From JARRJY01 sp050116415 (GTDB taxonomy: Bacteria > Pseudomonadota > Gammaproteobacteria > UBA6429 > Thiohalophilaceae), in NCBI GenBank assembly GCA_050116415.1, contig JASFOS010000052.1:1-13755 (forward strand): a DNA stretch of 13,755 nucleotides. Reading direction: 5' to 3'. Under the pieces are notes generated by a model. It did no database searches and was not told the DNA's origin. It saw only the letters and a program-made list of their open reading frames with translations. This document shows, piece after piece, positions 1-6,747 of the stretch (the first letter of the stretch is position 1; every line of letters begins with the position of its first letter). The position numbers and the translations under genes are program-made.

Positions 1-603
1 CTGCGTAACGTGGAACAAAACGGCATCGTGTTCCTGGATGAGATGGACAAGATTGCCAAGCGCGCCGAGGCAGGCGGTGCCGATGTCTCGCGCGAAGGGG
101 TACAACGTGACCTGTTGCCGCTGGTGGAAGGTTCAACCGTATCCACCAAGTACGGCATGATCAAAACCGATCATATCCTGTTCATCGCTTCCGGCGCGTT
201 TCACCTGTCCAAGCCTTCCGATCTGATTCCGGAGTTACAGGGTCGCTTCCCGATCCGCGTTGAGCTGGATGCCCTGAGCACCGAGGACTTCGTGAAAATA
301 TTAACGGAACCGGATGCATCGCTTACCGAGCAATACAGCGCGCTGATGGAAACCGAGGAAGTGCAGCTGATCTTTACCCAGGACGGCGTAAAACGCCTGG
401 CGGAGATCGCCTTCCAGGTCAATGAAAACACTGAAAACATCGGTGCCCGACGCCTGCATACTATCCTGGAACGCTTACTGGAAGATATTTCCTACAGCGC
501 TTCAGACCGCGCCAATGAAACCATTCAGATCACCGCCGAGTATGTGAATGACAACCTGTCCGGCCTGGCTGAAGATGAAGACTTGAGCCGCTACATTCTT
601 TAA
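1..603 (+). CDS. hslU: ATP-dependent protease ATPase subunit HslU (3' part)
   Basis: This is the C-terminal 200 residues of HslU (ClpY), the AAA+ unfoldase that feeds substrates to the HslV peptidase in the cytoplasm; the 5' part lies outside the window and the frame is open from base 1. Visible are the Walker B segment (GIVFLDEMDK, about residues 8-17 of the fragment), the family block DVSREGVQRDLLPLVEG, the LQGRFPIR segment with the arginine finger, the sensor-2 motif GARRLHT, and the C-terminal tail EDLSRYIL that docks into HslV. The Walker B segment has Met where E. coli has Ile (DEMD against DEID), a conservative change. hslV would be expected just upstream. Identification rests on near-continuous resemblance to the E. 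coli protein as remembered. Confidence 0.97.
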   Translation: MRNVEQNGIVFLDEMDKIAKRAEAGGADVSREGVQRDLLPLVEGSTVSTKYGMIKTDHILFIASGAFHLSKPSDLIPELQGRFPIRVELDALSTEDFVKILTEPDASLTEQYSALMETEEVQLIFTQDGVKRLAEIAFQVNENTENIGARRLHTILERLLEDISYSASDRANETIQITAEYVNDNLSGLAEDEDLSRYIL

Positions 604-638
604 GCGGTACTTTAAATATAAACGAGATATAACTGACT

Positions 639-657
639 TAATACAGAAACTGTATTA
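639..657. repeat. 19-bp perfect palindrome between hslU and the DUF971 gene
   Basis: TAATACAG-AAA-CTGTATTA is an 8-bp perfect inverted repeat with a 3-base spacer, lying 36 bases after the hslU stop and 18 bases before the next start. It could be a regulator-binding site or a small RNA hairpin. No T-run follows it directly, so it is not a convincing intrinsic terminator. Function unknown. Confidence 0.5.
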
Positions 658-674
658 GACCGAGGTAAAAACCC

Positions 675-1049
675 ATGGCAAGTGTTAAACCCACTGAAAT
701 CAATTTTCACCAGAAATCCCACATGCTGGAAATCAGCTTTGATGACGGCAGTACCTTCCAGTTGCCCAGTGAATACCTGCGCGTGTATTCACCTTCGGCT
801 GAAGTACAGGGCCATGGCCCTGGCCAGGAAGTGCTGCAGGTTGGCAAACAGGACATCAACATCACCAAGATCGAACCGGTCGGCCACTATGCGATCCAGT
901 TGTTCTTTGATGACAACCACGATACCGGCATTTATTCCTGGGAAACACTGTATGACCTGGGCAAGAACTACGACACAAAGTGGGCAGACTATCTGAAGCG
1001 CCTGGAAGAAGCCGGCCACAAACGTCCCGAACCCAAGCATCTACAATAA
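675..1049 (+). CDS. DUF971 family protein (GBBH-like N-terminal domain)
   Basis: This 124-residue soluble protein belongs to the DUF971 family, the domain also found at the N-terminus of gamma-butyrobetaine hydroxylase and joined to some Mrp/ApbC-type iron-sulfur proteins in other organisms. The hallmark is the run GHYAIQLFFDD followed by H-x-TGIYSWETLYDLG, about residues 70-96; the N-terminal beta-rich part (ISFDDGSTFQLPSEYLRVYSPSAE, in pieces) also fits. The whole protein is essentially this one domain. The ATG is preceded by GAGGT at 662-666. It lies between hslU and ubiE in the same direction, 41 bases before ubiE. No enzymatic role can be claimed from sequence; the family context hints at metal or iron-sulfur handling, which is inference. 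Confidence 0.9.
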   Translation: MASVKPTEINFHQKSHMLEISFDDGSTFQLPSEYLRVYSPSAEVQGHGPGQEVLQVGKQDINITKIEPVGHYAIQLFFDDNHDTGIYSWETLYDLGKNYDTKWADYLKRLEEAGHKRPEPKHLQ

Positions 1050-1090
1050 AGGCTATATACTTGCTTGCCCATAGGTAATAGCATAACGGT

Positions 1091-1837
1091 ATGAAAGACA
1101 AGACCACCCATTTCGGTTTCGAGGATGTCGCCTACGACGACAAGGTAAAACGTGTCGCCGGGGTATTTCATTCCGTGGCCAGCAAATATGACGTAATGAA
1201 CGACCTGATGTCGTTTGGTATTCATCGTGTCTGGAAGCGCTTTACCATTGAAATGAGTGGCGTGCGTAAAGGCGATCGCGTGCTGGACCTGGCCGGTGGT
1301 ACCGGTGACCTGGCCGCCAAGTTTGCGCGTATCGTCGGCCCTGAAGGTCATGTCACAGTCGCCGACATCAATGACTCGATGCTGAAAGTCGGGCGTGAAC
1401 GCCTGGCCGACAAAGGCCTTGTCGGTAACCTTGACTATGTACAGGCCAACGCCGAATGCCTGCCGTTCCCGGATAATCATTTTGATGCCATTACCATCGC
1501 CTTTGGTTTACGCAATGTCACCGATAAGGATGCCGCGTTACGCTCCATGTTGCGGGTATTAAAGCCCGGTGCGCCGTTGCTGGTACTGGAATTTTCCAAG
1601 CCTACCAACCCGGCGCTCAGCACGATCTACGATACCTACTCCTTCAAGCTGCTGCCTTTCATGGGCAAGCTGGTCGCCGACGATCCGGACAGCTATCGCT
1701 ACCTGGCCGAGTCGATTCGCATGCACCCGGACCAGGAAACCCTCAAGGGCATGATGCAGAACGCCGGTTTTACGCGCTGTGAATATTTCAATTTAACCGG
1801 TGGCATCGTCGCGCTGCATCGCGGCTACAAGGTGTGA
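1091..1837 (+). CDS. ubiE: Demethylubiquinone/demethylmenaquinone C-methyltransferase UbiE
   Basis: UbiE is the SAM-dependent C-methyltransferase of ubiquinone (and, where present, menaquinone) biosynthesis, acting in the cytoplasm in association with the Ubi complex. The 248 residues match the usual length (about 250). Class I methyltransferase motifs are clear: VLDLAGGTGD (residues 64-73, SAM binding), VADIN around 90-94 (acidic residue for the ribose), NAECLPFPD around 120-128, IAFGLRN (136-142, a UbiE signature) and LRVLKPGA around 154-161. The N-terminal FGFEDVAYDDK and VASKYDVMNDLMSFGIHR segments are also typical. The ribosome site is weak (GGT shortly before the ATG). The gene ends in a GTGA overlap with the RDD gene, indicating translational coupling. 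Confidence 0.97.
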   Translation: MKDKTTHFGFEDVAYDDKVKRVAGVFHSVASKYDVMNDLMSFGIHRVWKRFTIEMSGVRKGDRVLDLAGGTGDLAAKFARIVGPEGHVTVADINDSMLKVGRERLADKGLVGNLDYVQANAECLPFPDNHFDAITIAFGLRNVTDKDAALRSMLRVLKPGAPLLVLEFSKPTNPALSTIYDTYSFKLLPFMGKLVADDPDSYRYLAESIRMHPDQETLKGMMQNAGFTRCEYFNLTGGIVALHRGYKV

Positions 1838-2358
1838 TCCAGCCGGCTTCACAAGCTTCCGTACACTACGCCGGTTTCTGGCGGCGCTTAGTTGCGTTGC
1901 TGCTAGACCTGGTTCTTTTCTACCTGGTGTCGGCCCCGTTCATGTACCTGATGATCGGCTATGATTACCTTTTCTGGCTGGCCGGTAATGAATTTCAGCT
2001 GCAGAACGTCAGTTCAGTTCCCTTTTTCCTCCTCGACCTGGTATTGCTAGTCTGCGTGTTCGTGTTCTGGATAACCCTGTCTGCGACGCCGGGCAAAATG
2101 GTCATGGGCTGCCAGATTGTCGATGCCAACAGCCTCGAACCGATTCGTTATAAGCAGGCACTGATTCGACTGCTTGGTTACTTTGTTTCCGCCTTGCCCG
2201 TTTACCTGGGTTTTGCCTGGGCTGCGTTTGACAAACGCAAACAGGCGCTGCATGACAAACTCGCCAACACCCTGGTGGTCTACCAGAGTGATGACTATGC
2301 CAACCAGTCCCTGCAACAACTTCAGACCAGCTTCTTTGGTCACAAGGAGTTGCCCTGA
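1834..2358 (+). CDS. RDD family integral membrane protein
   Basis: This 174-residue inner-membrane protein starts with GTG at 1834, inside the ubiE stop (4-base overlap). It carries the RDD fold signature: YAGFWRRLVALLLDLVLF near the N-terminus (Arg17/18 and Asp25), the TPGK turn at 85-88 followed by a polar stretch, and a C-terminal segment ending FDKRKQALHDKLANTLVV with the family's LHDK-x-A-x-T pattern. Three hydrophobic helices are visible at about 18-49, 62-82 and 110-132. RDD proteins have no single known function; some are implicated in ion or osmotic stress transport. Its place between ubiE and ubiJ, overlapping both, suggests co-expression with ubiquinone synthesis but does not prove a role in it. 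Confidence 0.9.
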   Translation: MIQPASQASVHYAGFWRRLVALLLDLVLFYLVSAPFMYLMIGYDYLFWLAGNEFQLQNVSSVPFFLLDLVLLVCVFVFWITLSATPGKMVMGCQIVDANSLEPIRYKQALIRLLGYFVSALPVYLGFAWAAFDKRKQALHDKLANTLVVYQSDDYANQSLQQLQTSFFGHKELP

Positions 2359-2984
2359 TGTTCAGTAGCGAATTACGCATTGCCATCACCGCCACGCTGG
2401 AAACTGCGCTCAACAAATACCTGCAAATGGATCCGGACAGTCAACGTCGACTTGCGCGCATGAGTGGCAAGTGCCTGGCCCTGGAGTTAAAGGGCCTGGA
2501 AATTACTTTGTACCTGCTTATCGACGAGCAGGGCATCCAGGTTTTCAGCCACTACCCGGAACAACCTGATGCCACGCTCAGCGGTACCCCGCTGCAACTG
2601 CTGGGGCTGGCGATGGAACAACAACCCGGGCCAGCCATGTTTGCCGGCGGCGTCAAAATTACCGGGGATAGCGAACTGGGTCAGCAGTTCAAACGCCTGT
2701 TTGATGCGCTGGACATCGACTGGGAAGAACAACTGTCACACTACAGCGGGGATATTATTGCTCACAAACTGGGCGAGCTGGTGCGCGCAGGCGACAGCTG
2801 GCAACGGCAGGCCCGCGCAACAGTACAACAGGATATCGCCGAGTACCTGCTCCAGGAAGCAGCACTGGTGCCACAAAAAGATGAGCAGCAAGCCTTTTTC
2901 TCTGAAATTGACCGGCTACGCGAAGATACGGATCGCATGCAGGCACGCCTCGAACGTCTGAAACAGGCGCTGCAGCCCGAATAA
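2358..2984 (+). CDS. ubiJ: Ubiquinone biosynthesis accessory factor UbiJ (SCP2 domain)
   Basis: UbiJ is the non-enzymatic, lipid-binding partner of UbiK in the aerobic Ubi complex. The 208 residues (E. coli about 201) show an SCP2-like sterol-carrier domain at about 18-115, including the strand-turn VKITGDSELGQQF (99-111), then an alpha-helical C-terminus that ends in a charged heptad-like coiled coil (about 175-205). The DWEEQLSHYSGDIIAHKLGELVR segment after the SCP2 domain is characteristic of the family. The ATG at 2358 overlaps the stop of the RDD gene by one base (TGATG) and has AAGGAG at 2343-2348. In E. coli ubiB follows directly; here it does not, and ubiB lies at 11359. Confidence 0.93.
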   Translation: MFSSELRIAITATLETALNKYLQMDPDSQRRLARMSGKCLALELKGLEITLYLLIDEQGIQVFSHYPEQPDATLSGTPLQLLGLAMEQQPGPAMFAGGVKITGDSELGQQFKRLFDALDIDWEEQLSHYSGDIIAHKLGELVRAGDSWQRQARATVQQDIAEYLLQEAALVPQKDEQQAFFSEIDRLREDTDRMQARLERLKQALQPE

Positions 2985-3168
2985 TTACCCGACGCCTCTC
3001 GCCGTGAACACAAATCCATTTTATCCCTCTATATACAATCTTAAGTTGCGCTATAGGCCATAGCAGGCAAAATGGCAGGCTTGGTGAAAACCATGCATTA
3101 CAGCAAATATTGGAGTATGCTCTTTTTCCCGAGCAACAAACCCATCGTTATCATGGAGACATAACCAC

Positions 3169-3354
3169 ATGATTCCGGATTTTGAACAAGCCGAAGGAAA
3201 ACTCATCAAGGACACGCACCAGCAAAGCTATGCTGAAACCCGGCTGGCCGATGTTGAGCTACGGCTTTGCCCGGATGATCGTGAAATGACCGAATCACTG
3301 TCGGTTTACGGGGAACGTAATGATTGCCATTTCATAGGCAGCAAGTATGGATAA
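3169..3354 (+). CDS. Small orphan protein of unknown function (61 aa)
   Basis: This short ORF encodes 61 acidic, hydrophilic residues with no signal peptide or membrane segment and two cysteines. I do not recognise a family. Support for it being real: a TGGAGA ribosome site (3154-3159) nine bases before the ATG, codon use like the neighbours, and an intrinsic terminator 20 bases after the stop, which would give a compact single-gene transcript between ubiJ and the phosphofructokinase gene. No convincing promoter was found in the 184 bases upstream, though that stretch contains an AT-rich region at about 3030-3045 and a short inverted repeat GCTAT-N5-ATAGC at 3050-3064. Alternatively the region is a non-coding RNA ending at the same terminator. 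Confidence 0.5.
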   Translation: MIPDFEQAEGKLIKDTHQQSYAETRLADVELRLCPDDREMTESLSVYGERNDCHFIGSKYG

Positions 3355-3373
3355 ACAGTCCTGAATTAAACAG

Positions 3374-3400
3374 TGCCTGCTCTTCTGCAGGCATTTTGTT
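3374..3400 (+). terminator. Rho-independent terminator after the small orphan ORF
   Basis: TGCCTGC (3374-3380), a 6-base loop TCTTCT, and GCAGGCA (3387-3393) form a perfect 7-bp stem followed by TTTTGTTATTT. It ends the transcript of the small ORF at 3169 and insulates the phosphofructokinase gene. Confidence 0.85.
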
Positions 3401-3443
3401 ATTTGCAATGGAATTTCTAATTTAACTTAATAAGGGGAATAAC

Positions 3444-4868
3444 ATGGCCGCGAAGAAAAAAGCCAAAAAGAAAGTAGCGAAAAAGAAAGCTGCAAAGAAA
3501 AAAACCGCCAAGAAAAAAGTTGCTAAAAAGAAGGTAACAAAGAAGCAAACCGCCAAGAAGAAAGTGGCCAAGAAAAAAGCCAAAAAGAAAGCCAGTAAAC
3601 CCAAAGAACCACCCATGAATGCTTTCTACGCGCAGTCAGGTGGTGTGACCGCCGTGATCAATGCCTCCGCGGCCGGCGTCATCGAAACCGCCCGCAAGCA
3701 TAAAAACAAGATCGGCAAAGTCTATGCCGGTCGTAACGGTATCATCGGCGCCCTGACCGAAGACCTGATCGATACCTCTAAAGAGTCAGCCGCTACGATT
3801 AAAGCTTTACGTCATACCCCGTCCGGTGCCTTTGGTTCCTGCCGCTTCAAACTGAAATCACTGGAAGAAAACCGCCGCGAGTATGAACGCCTGATCGAGG
3901 TATTCAAGGCGCATAACATTGGTTACTTCTTCTATAACGGTGGTGGTGACTCGGCGGATACCTGTTACAAGGTTTCACAACTGTCCAAGGAAATGGGTTA
4001 CCCGATCCAGGCGATTCACGTGCCCAAGACCGTGGACAATGATTTGCCAATCACCGATAACTGTCCGGGCTTTGGCTCGGTGGCCAAGTACGTCGCGGTA
4101 TCCACCCGTGAAGCTTCGTTCGACGTCGGCTCCATGGCCAAGACCTCCACCAAGGTCTTTATCGTGGAAGTGATGGGGCGTCATGCCGGCTGGATCGCCG
4201 CTGCCGGTGGCCTGGCCTCGACCGACGACACCCATATACCCATCGTTATCCTGTTCCCGGAAGTGGAATTCGACAAGGAAAAATTCCTCGCCAAGGTACA
4301 GGCAAACGTTGATAAGCATGGTTACTGTTCGGTGGTGGTTTCGGAAGGTGTGCACTGGCCGGATGGTCGCTTCCTGGCGGAAACCGGCCTCAAGGATGCG
4401 TTTGGCCACAGCCAGCTGGGCGGCGCCGCGACCGTGATCAGTGACATGATTCAATCCGAACTGGGCCTGAAAAACCACTGGGCAGTGGCCGATTACCTGC
4501 AACGTGCCGCGCGTCATATCGCTTCCAAGACTGACGTCGACATGGCCTATGCGATGGGTAAAGCGGCCGTGGAATTTGCCCTCAAGGGACACAACTCGGT
4601 AATGCCGACCGTGGACCGTGTTTCCAACAAGCCGTTCAAGTGGAAAGTTGGCATGGCGCCATTGAGCAAAGTGGCCAATGTTGAAAAAATGATGCCGGCT
4701 AACTTTATCACCAAGGACGGCTTCGGTATTACCCAGGCCTGCCGTAACTACATGGAACCGTTGATCAAGGGTGAAGATTATCCACCTTACAAGAACGGTT
4801 TGCCCAAGTATGTGCGCATCAAGGGTGTCGCCGTGCCTAAAAAACTAAAGGGCAAGTTTGAGCTTTAA
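3444..4868 (+). CDS. pfp: Pyrophosphate-dependent 6-phosphofructokinase with lysine-rich N-terminal tail
   Basis: This 474-residue protein is a PPi-dependent phosphofructokinase, reversibly converting fructose 6-phosphate and PPi to fructose 1,6-bisphosphate and phosphate in the cytoplasm. Phosphofructokinase motifs are the N-terminal SGGVTAVINA (about 65-74), GGGDSADT (166-173), PKTVDNDLP (194-202, with catalytic Asp198) and MGRHAGW (244-250). Lys at position 195 where ATP enzymes usually have Gly (PGTIDND), and Asp169 in the phosphoryl-donor loop, point to PPi as donor. Oddly, the conserved enzyme begins only at Met58. The first 57 residues are a repeat of KKKxA units with 31 lysines, resembling histone-H1-like bacterial tails. 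The long start is favoured by AAGGGGA at 3432-3438, whereas Met58 (base 3615) has no good ribosome site. It appears monocistronic, between two terminators. Confidence 0.93.
   Translation: MAAKKKAKKKVAKKKAAKKKTAKKKVAKKKVTKKQTAKKKVAKKKAKKKASKPKEPPMNAFYAQSGGVTAVINASAAGVIETARKHKNKIGKVYAGRNGIIGALTEDLIDTSKESAATIKALRHTPSGAFGSCRFKLKSLEENRREYERLIEVFKAHNIGYFFYNGGGDSADTCYKVSQLSKEMGYPIQAIHVPKTVDNDLPITDNCPGFGSVAKYVAVSTREASFDVGSMAKTSTKVFIVEVMGRHAGWIAAAGGLASTDDTHIPIVILFPEVEFDKEKFLAKVQANVDKHGYCSVVVSEGVHWPDGRFLAETGLKDAFGHSQLGGAATVISDMIQSELGLKNHWAVADYLQRAARHIASKTDVDMAYAMGKAAVEFALKGHNSVMPTVDRVSNKPFKWKVGMAPLSKVANVEKMMPANFITKDGFGITQACRNYMEPLIKGEDYPPYKNGLPKYVRIKGVAVPKKLKGKFEL
3450..3600 (+). repeat. Purine-rich 15-base tandem repeat encoding KKKxA units
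   Basis: The first part of the phosphofructokinase gene is low-complexity, almost all A and G on the + strand, built on imperfect 15-base units (AAGAAAAAAGTTGCT type) encoding the pentapeptide KKK-[VAT]-A. About nine units are present, with one KKQ variant at residues 33-35. Such repeats can vary in copy number by slippage. The complementary strand gives a spurious Phe/Leu-rich ORF. Confidence 0.85.
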
Positions 4869-4892
4869 GTCTAAAGTTCAATTGTAAAGATT

Positions 4893-4927
4893 AAAGGCGG
4901 TACTTTTCAGTACCGCCTTTTTTATTA
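4893..4927 (+). terminator. Rho-independent terminator after pfp
   Basis: AAAGGCGGTAC (4893-4903), loop TTTTCA, and GTACCGCCTTT (4910-4920) make a perfect 11-bp stem followed by more T residues. It starts 24 bases after the pfp stop. The leftward beta-barrel gene ends at 4963, so the hairpin may also slow transcription from that side, but the T-run on the minus strand is poor. Confidence 0.93.
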
Positions 4928-4962
4928 TGCAGGTTTACCTCAACCGCGGCCTGCCAATTTCA

Positions 4963-5730
4963 TCAAAGTCGATGTACCAGGGTAACGCCCACGCCCCAGT
5001 CAGGGCTGGCATCGGTAAAGCCCTTGATCAGGTAAACGCTGAATTGTTTTTCCTTGCTCAGTGGTTTGCTCAGGCTAAGACTGGCTTCCATCGCGTCATC
5101 CGCACCTGAAACCGCCGCCTGCTCGGTATAGAACTCAACGCCGGCTGTCCAGTCGTCATTGGCGGGCATAACGATACCGGCTGCCGCGTATATGACATTG
5201 TCATACTCAACGGTATTGCTGTCCCCGACAATCTTGTAGCCAACATAACCATGCAAGGCCTGCTTGGCCGCCTCCAGTTGCAGCGAATAATCGTTTTCAC
5301 CGGTGCCCAGCTGCTTGTCTTCATCTGCCGTGCCCAGTTTGATAGACGCGGTTACCGCCAGCCAGGCACTTTGTTTGGTTTCTTTCTGTAACTGGTAGCT
5401 ACCGGTGAGGGTAATATCGCCAAGCCCCGAATCGGTATGTTCCACATTACTGGTGGTGGTTTTGGACAACATCGGGGAACGGGTCATGCTGCTGAAGATC
5501 ACGTCTTCCGAACCGCTGATACGCACATAAGGTACGGTTACGCTCCAGGCGTATTGCTCGGTGTTATAGCCCAGAGTAAATGGAACGTACAACGCCGAGG
5601 TATCAATGGCACTACCATAATCACCCACCGTGTATTCAGCCCCGGTGGTAAACGAGTAATCACCGGCGAGGGCGACGTTACCCATAAACAGGGATAGCAA
5701 AATGATCTTCAGTTTTTGTGTGATACTCAT
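4963..5730 (-). CDS. Outer-membrane beta-barrel protein
   Basis: This 255-residue protein has a clear Sec signal peptide (KLKIILLSLFMGNVALA, predicted cleavage before GDYSF) and then alternating hydrophobic/polar strands rich in Tyr, Thr and Gly typical of outer-membrane barrels. The TDSGLGDITLTGSYQL segment resembles the porin-like family used in 'transporter' and MetA phenol-degradation annotations. The chain ends VTLVHRL rather than with the usual C-terminal aromatic residue. The mature length of about 233 would suit a barrel of roughly 10-12 strands. The ATG at 5730 overlaps the stop of the DUF3106 gene by four bases (ATGA) and has GGAGG five bases upstream, so it is the last gene of the sigma-factor operon. 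Its cargo or role is not evident. Confidence 0.8.
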   Translation of the reverse strand: MSITQKLKIILLSLFMGNVALAGDYSFTTGAEYTVGDYGSAIDTSALYVPFTLGYNTEQYAWSVTVPYVRISGSEDVIFSSMTRSPMLSKTTTSNVEHTDSGLGDITLTGSYQLQKETKQSAWLAVTASIKLGTADEDKQLGTGENDYSLQLEAAKQALHGYVGYKIVGDSNTVEYDNVIYAAAGIVMPANDDWTAGVEFYTEQAAVSGADDAMEASLSLSKPLSKEKQFSVYLIKGFTDASPDWGVGVTLVHRL

Positions 5731-6332
5731 CGTGGCCTCCTTGTCGGTCTGTCTATCCGCTTGCGTTGAATATGGTTGTTACGCAATGCGCGGTTGCCGT
5801 TTAGTCGCGGCTCATCTTGTTTCATCTGCTCGCTGCTATCGTTCTGCCTGACAGTTTTATCTTCACCATGCTTTTCCGGTACCTGATCTTTTGCACCGTT
5901 AGTCTGTGCTGTACCAGCCTGCAACCATTGCTGTTTCAGTTTCTGTTGTTCCTGCACAGGTAATTGCTGAAACGCTTGCCGGCGCAGGCGAATACGCTGT
6001 TGCTGTTCAGGTGTGAGCTGCATGAACTGACGATAGTTGTCACGGATCTTTTGTTTTACCTGCGCCGGCGTTTGTTGCCAGCCTGACAGTCGCTGCTGCA
6101 TGCTGGCCCGCTGCTCCGCCGTCATTTTCTGCCAGGCGCGCGCGACTTGCCGCAGGCTTTTCTGCTGCCGTGGTTGCAGGCTATGCCAGTGTGCCGCGTA
6201 TTTTTGTAAAACCTGTTGCTCTGTTTCGCTCAGCTGTTCCCAGGCAAGTGAAGGCTGGGCCTGGCCATGCGCAAACAATAAACTCAACAGGGCAACTGCA
6301 ATAACGCTATGTCTGATCCTTGCTATCGTCAC
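5727..6332 (-). CDS. DUF3106-type periplasmic protein
   Basis: This 201-residue secreted protein begins with GTG at 6332, supported by GAGGA at 6345-6341 eight bases upstream. The signal peptide is HSVIAVALLSLLFAHGQA, with cleavage probably before QPSLAW. The mature part is helical with a repeating W-x2-L-x-x-x-Q pattern (WEQLSETEQQVLQ, WHSLQPRQQKSL, WQKMTAEQRASM), fitting DUF3106. The LTPEQQQRIR segment also recalls the LTxxQ motif of Spy/CpxP-type periplasmic chaperones and metal sensors. The last 60 residues are hydrophilic, Arg/Lys/Gln-rich and probably disordered, ending RPTRRPR. DUF3106 genes are known beside sigma-70/DUF3619 pairs, as here. Its function is unproven; an envelope stress or sensing role is inference. 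Confidence 0.85.
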   Translation of the reverse strand: MTIARIRHSVIAVALLSLLFAHGQAQPSLAWEQLSETEQQVLQKYAAHWHSLQPRQQKSLRQVARAWQKMTAEQRASMQQRLSGWQQTPAQVKQKIRDNYRQFMQLTPEQQQRIRLRRQAFQQLPVQEQQKLKQQWLQAGTAQTNGAKDQVPEKHGEDKTVRQNDSSEQMKQDEPRLNGNRALRNNHIQRKRIDRPTRRPR

Positions 6333-6381
6333 TTAATCTATCCTCATCGGGTGATTGAAAACCCGTGCTTGTTTCGTTTCC

Positions 6382-6747
6382 TTAACCGGGGCGTTGCTCT
6401 TGCTGCTCCAGCCAGAGATAAAAGTCCAGGTTCTCAAATAATTCCTGGCTGTCAGCGACCGTCAGCATTTGCAGGTCGGCAGGACGCTCCCAAAAGGTGA
6501 GTTCAGGTACGGCGGTTTGCTGCCGGCCACCACCATCGCCAACCCAGATGCCCACTGCCATTACCAGGGCCAGGGCAGCGGCGACCCCACTCGCCCAGCC
6601 GTAATGTGAACGGGACGACAGGCCTGCCTGCAGAGCCCGGTTACGTGCTGCTCGCAGTCGTGAAGCCTGGTGCGGTTCCAGCTGCTCGGCGCGTTGCTCA
6701 AGACTGGCCCGGCAGCGCGCAATGAAATTTTGATCCCTGTCGTTCAT
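6382..6747 (-). CDS. DUF3619-type membrane protein, probable anti-sigma factor
   Basis: This 121-residue single-pass membrane protein starts at ATG 6747, overlapping the sigma factor stop by four bases (ATGA). The frame extends further upstream, but that would place its N-terminus inside the sigma gene. The cytoplasmic N-terminus (RCRASLEQRAEQLEPHQASR, then LRAARNRAL) is the DUF3619 pattern, followed by one transmembrane helix at about 50-70 and a periplasmic tail that ends LFENLDFYLWLEQQ. It lacks the HxxxCxxC zinc motif of ZAS anti-sigma factors. Translational coupling to a sigma factor, small size and topology make an anti-sigma role likely; this is inferred from arrangement rather than from known biochemistry of the family. 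Confidence 0.82.
   Translation of the reverse strand: MNDRDQNFIARCRASLEQRAEQLEPHQASRLRAARNRALQAGLSSRSHYGWASGVAAALALVMAVGIWVGDGGGRQQTAVPELTFWERPADLQMLTVADSQELFENLDFYLWLEQQEQRPG

Noticed and set aside
633..646. Possible LexA box (CTG...CAG) after hslU
   Set aside because: The spacing is 8 bases between CTG and CAG instead of the 10 of the gammaproteobacterial LexA box, and the bases between do not fit.
3071..3090. Sigma-54 type promoter (TGGCAGG...) upstream of the orphan ORF
   Set aside because: The GC element of the -12 box is absent at the required spacing.
3403..3432. Sigma-70 promoter TTGCAA...TTAATA directly before pfp
   Set aside because: The -10 match is poor (three of six) and the start would fall on the ribosome site, leaving no usable leader.
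3422..3616. Leftward 64-codon Phe/Leu/Ala-rich 'membrane' ORF
   Set aside because: It is the exact complement of the lysine-rich repeat of the phosphofructokinase tail, so its hydrophobicity is an artefact.
3975..4592. Leftward ORF (205 codons) inside pfp
   Set aside because: It overlaps the catalytic core of the phosphofructokinase and has no family resemblance or ribosome site.
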